The notes below the pieces were generated by a model. That model ran no database searches. It worked only from the letters and a program-made list of their open reading frames with translations, and was not told the DNA's origin. Shown here in pieces: positions 6,456 to 14,450 of a stretch of DNA of 19,578 bases. Where the stretch lies: assembly GCA_015064195.1 (NCBI GenBank), contig SVSO01000029.1:1-19578 (forward strand). Reading direction: 5' to 3'. The DNA comes from Oscillospiraceae bacterium (GTDB lineage Bacteria; Bacillota_A; Clostridia; Oscillospirales; CAG-272). Each line of letters opens with the position of its first letter. The first letter of the stretch is position 1. The translations under genes were made by a program, and so were the position numbers.

Positions 6456-8309
6456 TTATTCTACCTCGTATCGGTTGGTTTTCACGCCCGGAACATCGGT
6501 GCGGATGCGGAATACGCGGCCTGCCAGCGGCTGATCGGCTTCCTCCGTGCGCACGGCGGCGGTGGTGATGATAAGATCGCGCAGATCCTCACCGGCAAAG
6601 CAGCAGGAGCTTACCTGACGCGCCGGAATCGGAATCACATCCAGCACACGTCCGGTGGCGGCTTCGATGTGCTTCACGCAGTATCCGCCCCAAATAGCGA
6701 CCCACAGATTGCCCTCGGCGTCGATGCACAGACCGTCGCCGCCTCCCGAATATTTCGGGATCTCACACACCGTCTCACGGGCTGACAGCGCATGAGAATC
6801 GGCGGAGAATGCGAATTTTTCCAGCTTCTGCTCATGGGTGTCACTGTAGTACATGGTCTTGCCGTCGCCGCTCCAGTCGAGGCCATTGGAGCATCCGCAG
6901 CCATCGAACAGCTCACAAAGCTCGCCGTCCTTCAGCCGATAGAACGCGCCGGAGAAGTTCTCACCCGCTGTGCCGACATAATAACAGCCGTCCGGGCCAA
7001 CCTTGCCGTCGTTGAAGCGGTCGCCCTTCAGCTTCACCGGCGGATGGGCCAGCGTCAGCGTTCCGTCGGGCGTGCGGCGATACACACCGTCCTCCATGGA
7101 CAGAAGCAGGTCGCCGTTTTTGCAAAGTGCCAGACAGCCAAGCATCTGCGGCACATCCACCTTCTCGCATTGTTTCGTGGTATAATCCATCCGGTAATAG
7201 CACTTGCCGCGGATATCGACGAAATAGAGGGCCTTGTTCACATCGTCCCACACCGGACTTTCTCCCACCAAAAGCCGCTCGTCAAAGAGAATCTCCGGCT
7301 GGCAGCTCATCTTTTTCTCGGCAATGCAGGCCGCAAGACGTGCGCCAAGCTTCCACTTTGTGGGCGGATGAATGTTGTCATCCTCGCAGATGTCCGCGCT
7401 TTTTACCGTATACACGCCGCGGATTATCGCCGGTGCATCCGACAGCTGTTTCTGCACCATAGCCCATGCTTCGGGCGTGCCGGTCAGCTTGTAATCGGGG
7501 ATGATCACCGCATAGAAGGGCAGATTTTCGTCCGCAAATGCGTGCCGCCAGTCGGCGATCATCAGCTCCAGCATGGCTCTGTAATTCCCCGCTTCATCGG
7601 GACGCGAGTTGGACTCGCCCTGATACCAAACCACCGCATTCAGCGAATAGGGCAGCAGCTTTTCCAGCATCACGTGATAGAGAAATCCCGTGCCGTTCCA
7701 TTTTTCGTATTCGGGTCGGGACGTTTTGTGATTGTCATAGGCCGCCGCATCGCCGATGAACAGCTTTTCGTCCATCCACGGCTGAATACCGGATGCGCCC
7801 TGGGAGCAGTCGATGACGCCGATGGCGATGTCCGCATATTCCGGCAGTCTGCGCAGAGCCGCGCCGGTGTGATACGCCACCGACGACCACTTTTTCAGCG
7901 TGGCGGTATCGGCGCACATCCAGCCGTCGGATGACATCGGCGACTGGGTGGAATTCGGGCGGGTGACGGTATGGAGACGCAGGGGCGCGTCATTTTGGTA
8001 CAGCTCCTCCGGCGCGATCTCTTCCCCGACTTTGAACTGCACATTGGACTGACCGGAGAACAGGAACACCTCGCCCACCATGATCGCATCAAGGACGACC
8101 GTCTCACCGTCAAGCACCGCGCTCATGGTGTATGGGCCGCCGCAGGGCATGGGGGGAAATTCCACGCACCATTTGCCGTCGGCGGTGAATTCCCGGCTCT
8201 CCCCAGCAAATTCGATCCTGCCCGTACCTTCGCCCTCACCGAACACGCGGATGGGCTTATCGTGCTGCAGCACCATGCCGCACGCGAAAATTTCTGCAAG
8301 CTTTAACAT
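6456..8309 (-). CDS. Fused sialate O-acetylesterase-like (SGNH) and SMP-30/gluconolactonase-like protein
   Basis: One uninterrupted 617-residue frame with two enzyme domains. Residues 1-333 resemble SASA-type SGNH esterases: the nucleophile block FSGQSN (84-89, Ser88), WYQGESN (228-234) and the DNIH block (Asp311, His314) give a complete triad. Residues 334-617 are an SMP-30/gluconolactonase/LRE beta-propeller: GESPVWD (349-355, Glu350), FNDGKVGPDG, SNGLDWS (Asn475) and GDGLCIDAEGNLWVA (Asp525) supply the expected Glu-Asn-Asp metal ligands. There is no signal peptide, so it should act in the cytoplasm on imported substrate: deacetylation, then opening of an aldonolactone. The junction is abrupt (AEKK then MSCQ at 334), as if two genes had lost an intervening stop. 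AGGAGG seven bases before the ATG fixes the start; the internal Met334 has no good ribosome site. Domain identities are strong; substrates are inferred. Confidence 0.88.
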   Translation of the reverse strand: MLKLAEIFACGMVLQHDKPIRVFGEGEGTGRIEFAGESREFTADGKWCVEFPPMPCGGPYTMSAVLDGETVVLDAIMVGEVFLFSGQSNVQFKVGEEIAPEELYQNDAPLRLHTVTRPNSTQSPMSSDGWMCADTATLKKWSSVAYHTGAALRRLPEYADIAIGVIDCSQGASGIQPWMDEKLFIGDAAAYDNHKTSRPEYEKWNGTGFLYHVMLEKLLPYSLNAVVWYQGESNSRPDEAGNYRAMLELMIADWRHAFADENLPFYAVIIPDYKLTGTPEAWAMVQKQLSDAPAIIRGVYTVKSADICEDDNIHPPTKWKLGARLAACIAEKKMSCQPEILFDERLLVGESPVWDDVNKALYFVDIRGKCYYRMDYTTKQCEKVDVPQMLGCLALCKNGDLLLSMEDGVYRRTPDGTLTLAHPPVKLKGDRFNDGKVGPDGCYYVGTAGENFSGAFYRLKDGELCELFDGCGCSNGLDWSGDGKTMYYSDTHEQKLEKFAFSADSHALSARETVCEIPKYSGGGDGLCIDAEGNLWVAIWGGYCVKHIEAATGRVLDVIPIPARQVSSCCFAGEDLRDLIITTAAVRTEEADQPLAGRVFRIRTDVPGVKTNRYEVE

Positions 8310-8324
8310 TGTATTTCCTCCTGA

Positions 8325-9347
8325 TTATCGCTGGACGCGGCCGGAACCGTCCCCGCCCATTAATTTTAAAATATCCGCCGGCTTTGACAGATTCACGTCA
8401 AGCTCGATGGTCTGTTTGAGACAGGATGCAGCCGCCGCATATTCGATGGTATCCTGCGCCGTGAAATCGTGGGCGATGGCCCAGATGAGGCCTGCGCCGA
8501 AGGAATCGCCGCCGCCCACACGGTCAACGATGTGAATGCGGTATTCCTTTGAAAAATACGCCGTGCCGTCCCGATAAAGCAGTGCAGACCAGTCGTTGTC
8601 CGATGCGCTGATGCTTTTTCTCAGGGTGATGGCAACCTGTCCGATGCCGTATTTTTTGCTGATCTTGTCCGCGACCTCGATGTAACCCTCCCGGCTCAGC
8701 CTTCCGGAGATGATGTCCGTTCCGCTGGCGTGGATATCCAGCACATCCGCCGCATCTTCCTCGTTGGCGATCAGCACGTCCACATACGCGAGCAGCGTTT
8801 CCATGGTCGCCTTGGCCGCTTCCCGCGACCATAGATTTTTCCGGTAGTTGAGATCACAGCTGACCGTGATGCCGCGCGCTTTTGCCTCTTTGCAGGCGGC
8901 AAGGCAGATATCCGGCAGATTTCCGCCCAGCGCCGGCGTGATCCCGGTGAAATGGAAATGCCCCGCGCCCTCGAAAATGGCGTTCCAGTCGTAATCGCCC
9001 GCCTCACTTGCGGAGAAAGCGGAATATTTGCGGTCGTAAACGATGCGGGACGGACGCTGGGATGCGCCTTTTTCCGCATAAAATACGCCGATGCGCTCGC
9101 CGCCGAATGCGATGTGTCCGCAGTCGATGCCGAATTTGCGCAGATTCATCAGCGCGCACTCGGTGATAGCGTTGTCGGGAAGCTTTGTGACAAACCGTGT
9201 GGGCGCGCCCATGTAGGCGAGGGAGGTCAGGACATTCGCCTCCGCGCCGGTATAGTTGATGACAAATTTGTCCGCCTGAAGGAATTTGAGATAGCCCTCC
9301 GGATTGAGCCGGAGCATATAATCGCCGAAGCCTACTACGGTTTTCAT
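8325..9347 (-). CDS. kdgK: 2-dehydro-3-deoxygluconokinase (KDG kinase), PfkB family
   Basis: A 340-residue PfkB/ribokinase-family sugar kinase expected to phosphorylate 2-keto-3-deoxygluconate to KDPG with ATP. The N-terminus reads VVGFGDYMLRLNPEG, the substrate-side NYTGAEANV follows (about 31-39), and the C-terminal signature DRVGGGDSFGAG carries the catalytic Asp (281 from this start). The GADYDW-like region and SCDLNYRKNLW are typical of KdgK. Two adjacent ATGs exist. The one at 9350 would overlap the eda stop as ATGA, but the one at 9347 has better spacing (six bases) from AAGGAGG at 9360-9354, so I use it. It is coupled to eda upstream, with 15 bases before the next gene. Placement between eda and uxuA supports KDG as substrate. 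Confidence 0.93.
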   Translation of the reverse strand: MKTVVGFGDYMLRLNPEGYLKFLQADKFVINYTGAEANVLTSLAYMGAPTRFVTKLPDNAITECALMNLRKFGIDCGHIAFGGERIGVFYAEKGASQRPSRIVYDRKYSAFSASEAGDYDWNAIFEGAGHFHFTGITPALGGNLPDICLAACKEAKARGITVSCDLNYRKNLWSREAAKATMETLLAYVDVLIANEEDAADVLDIHASGTDIISGRLSREGYIEVADKISKKYGIGQVAITLRKSISASDNDWSALLYRDGTAYFSKEYRIHIVDRVGGGDSFGAGLIWAIAHDFTAQDTIEYAAAASCLKQTIELDVNLSKPADILKLMGGDGSGRVQR

Positions 9348-9991
9348 CATTTGCCTCCTTTATGTTCCGCCGCGATCCTTGCCGCTTTTCTGCAGGATGC
9401 GGCAATTCCCGCATAATCGCCGGCCTTCAATTGTGCCGCGGTTGCCATGAAGCTTCCGCCGCAGGCGATGACTTTGCCGGTGGCAAGATAATCGCCCAGA
9501 TTGTCCATGGTGATGCCGCCGGTGGGCAGAAAGCGCACCATGGGGAACGGGCCGGAGATAAGCTTGATGGCTGCCACGCCGCCCCCAAGCTCTGCCGGGA
9601 AGAATTTGAGCACGGTCAGCCCCCGCTTCACCGCCAGCTGGATCTCGCTTGGTGTTGCGCATCCGGGCACCATGAGTACGCCCTTCGCCTTGCAGTAATC
9701 CGCCAGCTCCGGGTCGAAGCCGGGAGAAACGATGTAATCCGCGCCGGCGGCCAGTGCGTCATCCACGGCCTGCCCGGTGAGCACCGTACCTGCGCCCACC
9801 AGCATTTCCGGCTTTGCGGCCTTGATGCGGCGGATGGCCTCCAGCGAGCAGTCCGAGCGAAGCGTCACCTCGAGAAGCGGCAGTCCGCCCTCGCAAAGTG
9901 CATCCGCCAGCGGCAAAGCCTGCGCCGGATCGGTGATATTAATGACCGGCAGTACGCCGTATTGTTCCATAATGGAAGAAATATTGTCCAT
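9347..9991 (-). CDS. eda: KDPG aldolase (2-dehydro-3-deoxy-6-phosphogluconate / 4-hydroxy-2-oxoglutarate aldolase)
   Basis: A 214-residue class I aldolase that splits KDPG into pyruvate and glyceraldehyde-3-phosphate. Visible are the catalytic Glu41 in LLEVTLRS with Arg45, GAGTVL (66-71), SPGFDPEL (89-96), the Schiff-base Lys129 in LKFFPAE, and the phosphate-binding PTGGI (156-160) and CGGS (177-180). Length matches the family (about 210). It is the first gene of the catabolic operon, 32 bases from a consensus -10, with GGAGGGG just ahead of the ATG. It is the last step of the pathway encoded by the genes behind it. Confidence 0.95.
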   Translation of the reverse strand: MDNISSIMEQYGVLPVINITDPAQALPLADALCEGGLPLLEVTLRSDCSLEAIRRIKAAKPEMLVGAGTVLTGQAVDDALAAGADYIVSPGFDPELADYCKAKGVLMVPGCATPSEIQLAVKRGLTVLKFFPAELGGGVAAIKLISGPFPMVRFLPTGGITMDNLGDYLATGKVIACGGSFMATAAQLKAGDYAGIAASCRKAARIAAEHKGGK

Positions 9992-10022
9992 GAAACCCCT
10001 CCGGAATTTTTTTCATACTACC

Positions 10023-10051
10023 ATTATATCACGCTTTTTTTGCCTTGTCAA
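10023..10051 (-). promoter_or_regulatory. Consensus promoter of the eda-kdgK-uxuA operon
   Basis: On the minus strand TTGACA (10051-10046), a 17-bp spacer and TATAAT (10028-10023) with a TGa extension match the sigma-A consensus exactly. It lies between the AraC stop (10091) and the eda start. Such a strong core promoter for a catabolic operon suggests either repression or modulation by catabolite control; I see no clear cre site. Confidence 0.88.
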
Positions 10052-10090
10052 TGTACGAAACACACGGGCTTATGTAAAAAATCACAAGAT

Positions 10091-10942
10091 TCACCGCCGC
10101 TCCCGTCTGCGGTAATCGCTGGGTGTCACGCCGATATGCTTGTGAAACAACCGGCTGAAATAGAGCGGATTGTCATATCCCACCGCCGCCGCGATCTGTC
10201 CAACAGTGAAATCGGTGGTGGTCAGCAGATTTTTCGCACTGGTCAGCCGGAGTTGGAGGATATACTGCATGGGCGTCAGCTTTGTCATCTGCCGGAAGCT
10301 TCGGATGAACAGGCAGACGCTCATATGCCGCTCCGCCGCATAATCGGCGATCACGATGGGGCGGCTGTAGTTTTCATTAAAATAATGCACAGCGCGTTCC
10401 ATTTCGTTCAGGGTATGACTGCCCATCTGCCGCCCTTCTCTGGCATAGCGGCCGATCATCACAAAGATCTGCCGCAGCATCAGATTCAGCAGCTCCTCAT
10501 AATTGACACGGCGGAGCTGTAATTCCTGTATCATCTGCCGGAACAGCCATGCGTAATCCGGCGTTGTGCTGGTGTAAAACGCCTCGCTTCCCTCCGGCAT
10601 CCCATATTCCGCAAGCACCGCCTCCACATCCCTGCCGGTGAAATGCACCCAGTATGTCTCCGGCGAATCGGCGGCAAACAGGTCGTACATCTGCGGCACG
10701 CCCGGACGGAACAGCACCATATTCCCCTTGGAAACCGTCCATTCCCGGCCCTCTCCGTAAAATTTCGCCTTCCCCGCCGCGATATACAGAAGCTGATAAT
10801 CTCCTCTGCCCTCGGGACGGCGGGTATCAATGACCGGGCTTGATCGGACGTGATAATAGCCGCATCCGGTGACGAGCAGCGGCACATCCGTCTCCACAAT
10901 ATCCTCATGCGCCTCGCCAAGATAGGCAAGATTGGTATACAT
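10091..10942 (-). CDS. AraC-family transcriptional regulator, probable regulator of the hexuronate locus
   Basis: A 283-residue regulator. The N-terminal half is a cupin-like ligand-binding domain (GYYHVRSSPVIDTRRPEGRG, LLYIAAGKAKFYGEG, GNMVLFRPGVPQMYDL). The last ~100 residues are the double helix-turn-helix AraC domain (VIADYAAERHMSVCLFIRSF, then TVGQIAAAVGYDNPLYFSRL and FHKHIGVTPSDYRRR). The ATG at 10942 is chosen because GGAGGTGA lies just upstream; an in-frame ATG at 10996 would run through the promoter. It sits directly upstream of the eda operon on the same strand and divergent from the GPH symporter, so it most likely activates one or both in response to a sugar acid (inference). It has its own promoter. 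Confidence 0.92.
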   Translation of the reverse strand: MYTNLAYLGEAHEDIVETDVPLLVTGCGYYHVRSSPVIDTRRPEGRGDYQLLYIAAGKAKFYGEGREWTVSKGNMVLFRPGVPQMYDLFAADSPETYWVHFTGRDVEAVLAEYGMPEGSEAFYTSTTPDYAWLFRQMIQELQLRRVNYEELLNLMLRQIFVMIGRYAREGRQMGSHTLNEMERAVHYFNENYSRPIVIADYAAERHMSVCLFIRSFRQMTKLTPMQYILQLRLTSAKNLLTTTDFTVGQIAAAVGYDNPLYFSRLFHKHIGVTPSDYRRRERR

Positions 10943-10961
10943 ACGCTCACCTCCATCTTTT

Positions 10962-10990
10962 ATTATACATGATTTCATGCCATTCTGCAA
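10962..10990 (-). promoter_or_regulatory. Promoter of the AraC regulator gene
   Basis: On the minus strand TTGCAG (10990-10985), a 17-bp spacer and TATAAT (10967-10962). The -35 is weak and shares the TATTGCA heptamer with the divergent symporter promoter. Confidence 0.6.
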
Positions 10991-11033
10991 TAGCATTTTA
11001 TCATTTTGTGCATATAATTTTCAACTTTGTATA

Positions 11034-11062
11034 TTGCATCTCCGCGGAGATTGTGATATAAT
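11034..11062 (+). promoter_or_regulatory. Promoter of the GPH symporter with palindromic operator in the spacer
   Basis: TTGCAT (11034-11039), 17 bp, then TATAAT (11057-11062) with a TGa extension. A perfect 14-bp palindrome, ATCTCCGCGGAGAT (11038-11051), occupies the spacer, where a bound repressor would exclude polymerase. The weak -35 also fits an activated promoter. Confidence 0.72.
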
Positions 11063-11120
11063 TAACATAGTAGCACAGAACGGAATCCCAAACTTCAACA
11101 TCCTATTTTCGGAGGCAGAT

Positions 11121-12476
11121 ATGAACGAACGCAGGTATTTGAAATGGTATCACAAAATCGGTTATGGCTCAGGTGATGTGGCCGGCAACGTGGTCTACGC
11201 TCTGCTCACATCCTTCGTCATGTTTTATCTCACCGACTCCGTTGGTCTTAACATGGGCATCGTCAGCACGCTCATGGCGGTTTCCAAGATCTTCGACGGC
11301 GTGTCCGACATTTTCTTCGGCCGCCTCATTGACAAAACGCACACCCGTATGGGCAAGGCGCGTCCGTGGATGCTGTGGGCATACATCGGCAATTCTGTCA
11401 TGCTGGCCGCCTGCTTTGCCGTTCCCGAAGGCTGGGGCGATGCGGCACAGTACGCTTACTTTTTCATCGTTTACACCCTGCTCAACGCCGTATTTTTCAC
11501 CGCCAACAACATCGCCTACGCTTCTCTGACCGCGCTCATCACAAGGAACACCAATGAGCGCGTCCAGCTCGGCTCCATCCGCTTCATTTTCGCATTCTCC
11601 ACCAGTATGTTCATCCAGTGGATCACCACCCGCGCAGTGGAATGGTGCGGCGGCGGTACGAACGGCTGGCGCACGGTCGCTATCGTCTACGCCATCCTCG
11701 GCCTCATCGTGAACACAATCTCCGTCCTCTCCGTCAAAGAGCTGGACGATGCCGATGCGGATGCCGGCGACGCGGAAAATCCGGAGCAGAATCTCACCTT
11801 CCTCACGTCCGTGAAGCTTCTGCTCACCAATCGCTATTATATCATTATCTGCATAACCTACATCCTCACGCAGATCTGCACGGCAATGCTGGGCATGGGC
11901 ATCTACTACATGAAATACATCCTCGGCGATGAAAATCTCCTCGGCACATTTTCCCTCGCCATCAACATTCCGCTGGTCATCGGCCTGCTTGTCGTGCCCT
12001 TCCTCATAAAACGCTTCGGCGGGATGTACAAGCTCAACCTCATCGGCTATCTGGCGGCAACCGTGGGACGCGCGCTTGTCCTCGTCGCCGGCTATTTCGG
12101 CAGTGTGCCGCTGATGCTGGCATTCACCGCCCTCTCCTCCTTCGGAATGTCCCCGCTTCAGGGCGATCTCAACGCACTCATCGCCTCCTGCTCGGAATAT
12201 ACCACCCTCAAAACCGGCAAGCGCATCGATGGCATGATGTTCTCCTGCTCCTCCCTCGGCATCAAGATCGGCGGTGCACTGGGCACGGCTGTCAGCGGCT
12301 GGATGCTGGATGCGGCGGGCTACATTGAGGATGCGGCCGTCCAGTCCGCATCTGCCGTCTCCATGCTGAACATTCTCTACCTCTGGGCACCGCTCATCCT
12401 CTGCGGCGCGGTCACATTGCTTCTCTCCGCGCTCAAGGTGGAAAAGGCCAATGCCGGGCTGATTGCAAACAAATAA
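11121..12476 (+). CDS. GPH-family sugar/uronide:cation symporter (MFS superfamily)
   Basis: A 451-residue polytopic membrane protein of the glycoside-pentoside-hexuronide (MelB-like) family with about 12 hydrophobic segments. The N-terminal region has the family signature: DGVSDIFFGRLIDK (59-72) followed by RMGKARPW (76-83), matching the D-x3-D...RxGKxRP loop of MelB-type carriers. The acidic central loop (about 215-232) separates two six-helix halves. GPH carriers import glucuronides, uronates or glycosides with Na+ or H+. Its position divergent from the AraC gene and next to uxuA/kdgK/eda points to a uronide or sugar acid. GGAGG at 11111-11115 fixes the ATG; upstream in-frame codons belong to the promoter. 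The exact substrate cannot be read from the sequence. Confidence 0.92.
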   Translation: MNERRYLKWYHKIGYGSGDVAGNVVYALLTSFVMFYLTDSVGLNMGIVSTLMAVSKIFDGVSDIFFGRLIDKTHTRMGKARPWMLWAYIGNSVMLAACFAVPEGWGDAAQYAYFFIVYTLLNAVFFTANNIAYASLTALITRNTNERVQLGSIRFIFAFSTSMFIQWITTRAVEWCGGGTNGWRTVAIVYAILGLIVNTISVLSVKELDDADADAGDAENPEQNLTFLTSVKLLLTNRYYIIICITYILTQICTAMLGMGIYYMKYILGDENLLGTFSLAINIPLVIGLLVVPFLIKRFGGMYKLNLIGYLAATVGRALVLVAGYFGSVPLMLAFTALSSFGMSPLQGDLNALIASCSEYTTLKTGKRIDGMMFSCSSLGIKIGGALGTAVSGWMLDAAGYIEDAAVQSASAVSMLNILYLWAPLILCGAVTLLLSALKVEKANAGLIANK

Positions 12477-12516
12477 AAATGACAGCTTCCGCGGATCAAT
12501 ACTCCACGGAAGCTGT
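12472..12516 (-). terminator. Terminator of the ibrAB-like cassette, overlapping the ibrB stop
   Basis: ACAGCTTCCG (12482-12491) and CGGAAGCTGT (12507-12516) pair perfectly across 15 bases. On the minus strand the stem is followed by CATTTTTATTT, so it terminates the ibrB-side transcript. One arm lies within the last codons of that gene. On the plus strand no T-run follows, although it may still slow symporter transcripts. Confidence 0.75.
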
Positions 12517-13092
12517 ATCTTCATATTCAATCTCATCCTCGTCATCGTCATCTTCGTCACCGTGCGGAAGCATGGCCTCCTCTGCCGGAAGCCACGCCGT
12601 GCCGAACTTCACGTCACGGAAGAGTGCTGCCATGCCGGTGATCTGCTTGAGCCGCAGGATCTCGTCGATCTCCATGCCGAGATGATCGGCGATCCAGTCG
12701 TCCGAGCGGCCAAGCTCATGCAGCTCCTTGATGATATTGCTCATCAGATCCACGTCGTGTGAGCCGCGGGCGCGGTTGTGACGAATGGTGCTGGCCATCC
12801 GGTGATCGATGGGCTTATCGATGACCGATACGGGCAGCATTCCGCCCTCCCGCTCGTAAATGTCCGGATAATCCAGCATGATCCGATAGCGATGGAAGCC
12901 GTCCACGATGACATACTGATCCCGGAGCTTGCTGTAATAGCAGACGATGGGCATGGTGTAGCCGTCCTCGCGGATGCTGTCGTAAAGCAGCTTCAGCTCC
13001 GGCGGCGCGACGGCGTTGGGATTGTAGGAATTGGGCACGATCTTTTCGATGGGAACGGCGATCACACCGTACACGGGGCTTTTATATGCCAT
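12496..13092 (-). CDS. ibrB: IbrB-like protein, ParB/sulfiredoxin-fold nucleotide-binding domain
   Basis: A 198-residue protein with a ParB/Srx N-terminal domain: the early strand IEKIVPNSYNPN (15-26), IREDGYTMPIVCYY, the nucleotide-binding VDGFHRYR (63-70), and IRHNRARGSHDV (103-114) corresponding to the second ParB box. A helical segment follows (LGRSDDWIADHLGMEIDEIL, 127-146, helix-turn-helix-like, as in ParB), then an acidic tail (178-192). The pairing with a DUF3440 PP-loop protein is that of IbrA/IbrB, described in E. coli as needed for expression of immunoglobulin-binding eib genes. The start overlaps the ibrA end by 11 bases, with GGAGGAG upstream inside ibrA, so the two are coupled. 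The biochemical activity of the family is not established to my knowledge. Confidence 0.86.
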   Translation of the reverse strand: MAYKSPVYGVIAVPIEKIVPNSYNPNAVAPPELKLLYDSIREDGYTMPIVCYYSKLRDQYVIVDGFHRYRIMLDYPDIYEREGGMLPVSVIDKPIDHRMASTIRHNRARGSHDVDLMSNIIKELHELGRSDDWIADHLGMEIDEILRLKQITGMAALFRDVKFGTAWLPAEEAMLPHGDEDDDDEDEIEYEDTASVEY

Positions 13093-14410
13093 CGGTCTCC
13101 TCCATTTTACTGTATTTTTTCGTGAGTATGTCGAGCTTTTTCTGTTGTTCTCTGGTCAGTCCGAAGCCCATGAAGCGGCAGGTGTGATCGTTTTTCAGAA
13201 TGCAGTAGCACATCCGCTTCCAGCTGGGAATATCCTTGGAGGACTTGATGTCATCGGTGTGATCGGGGATTTTGTCAAGAAAGACCACCCGCGCATTTTT
13301 CATTATCGTGTAATTGGACACGCCGTTGCGCTTCACATTGTAGCCCTTGGCGATCAGCTCCTCAATGACCGCCTCCTCCAGTCCGCCGCCGGTTTTGTGC
13401 CAGAATTCCATGGATGTGCGGAATTTGCGGATGTAATTTTTCCGCAGGCGGGGCGGCAGGGTGTCCAGCAGAAATTTCGTGTAGGATTCCCACGTATATC
13501 CCTCCGGCAGCTTCAGGTTGCGGTAGCCCATGGCTTTGGTACGGCCATAGATCGAGCCGAAATTGGCACCGCGCACCCGTCCCACCAGCTTCGCCCACAT
13601 CTGCGGGTCAAGCACGCGGTAAAGGTTGAGGCTGTCCTTGGCATAGTCGTTGAAGGGCGATGCCACCCGCATTTGCTCCGGCTTCAGGCCGGCCATGTAG
13701 TAAAGGTCGTAGAGCCGGTTGTAATCGTAGCCGAACAGAGCGTTGGCGTGCCAGACATCGGTCAGCGCCCAGTCGTACAGGGGCGATGCGGCCCACACAT
13801 TTTTGAACTGATTGGTGATCCAGCACTGATCCTTATAGCCGTATTTCTTATTGATAATGCCGCTGTAGCGCTGGAGGGACTCATCCGCACGGATGCCCAG
13901 CAGACAGCAGGTCTTGCCGCCGCCGTGAGAGATGCGATACCATCGGCCGAACTGCTTGGCCAGATCCTCCTGATGCATCCGGTAGCGGTAGGTGGTCATA
14001 GGATTATTTTCAAGATTGATAACATACGGATGCTCCGGCATGGGTCTGCACCATGTCTCTTTTTTGGTGTCATCCCACGGATACCAGAACATTTCGTAGC
14101 TGCTGAGTGCCGTCCGCGTGGCCATGGGCAGGCAGACCCAATACGGCTCCACTTCATCCTTGATGCGCTCGAAGGTGCGCTCCACATATTCCGTCGTCAC
14201 CTGATACTGCGCCTCAAAATCCTGATGGAACACGCCGACGGTGCGATGGGGATAGTATTTACGCCGGAAATCCAGCAGCAGATTGAGCAGAAGCCCGCTG
14301 TCCTTACCGCCGGAAAAGGAGATGAAAATGTTCTCGAATTCCTCAAACAGAAAGCGAAGTCTGTCCTGCAGCGCATCGTAGACGCTCTGATTCGTATATT
14401 CCTTAATCAA
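13082..14410 (-). CDS. ibrA: IbrA-like PP-loop protein (PAPS reductase family, DUF3440)
   Basis: A 442-residue ATP-pyrophosphatase-fold protein. The PP-loop SFSGGKDSG lies at 31-39, a conserved GIRADES at 172-178, and a C-terminal DUF3440-like block from PSWKRMCYCILKNDHTCRFM (395-414). It lacks the ECGLH ending of true PAPS reductases, so sulfate assimilation is unlikely; an adenylation or thiolation-type reaction is more in keeping with the fold. I choose the TTG at 14410 because AAGGAAG stands seven bases upstream and the protein then begins IKEYTNQSVYDA, like known IbrA N-termini. An ATG further up (14509) would sit upstream of the -35 and run through the whole promoter. It is transcribed with the ParB-like partner from a promoter carrying an inverted repeat. 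Confidence 0.88.
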   Translation of the reverse strand: MIKEYTNQSVYDALQDRLRFLFEEFENIFISFSGGKDSGLLLNLLLDFRRKYYPHRTVGVFHQDFEAQYQVTTEYVERTFERIKDEVEPYWVCLPMATRTALSSYEMFWYPWDDTKKETWCRPMPEHPYVINLENNPMTTYRYRMHQEDLAKQFGRWYRISHGGGKTCCLLGIRADESLQRYSGIINKKYGYKDQCWITNQFKNVWAASPLYDWALTDVWHANALFGYDYNRLYDLYYMAGLKPEQMRVASPFNDYAKDSLNLYRVLDPQMWAKLVGRVRGANFGSIYGRTKAMGYRNLKLPEGYTWESYTKFLLDTLPPRLRKNYIRKFRTSMEFWHKTGGGLEEAVIEELIAKGYNVKRNGVSNYTIMKNARVVFLDKIPDHTDDIKSSKDIPSWKRMCYCILKNDHTCRFMGFGLTREQQKKLDILTKKYSKMEETDGI

Positions 14411-14450
14411 GCCGCCACTTCCTTGGGAAAATTTTCCTCGCTTTTTCAGA

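Noticed and set aside
11169..12560. 463-codon minus-strand open frame antisense to the symporter
   Set aside because: Rich in Glu/Asp/His runs from reading a GC-rich membrane protein backwards; no family features.
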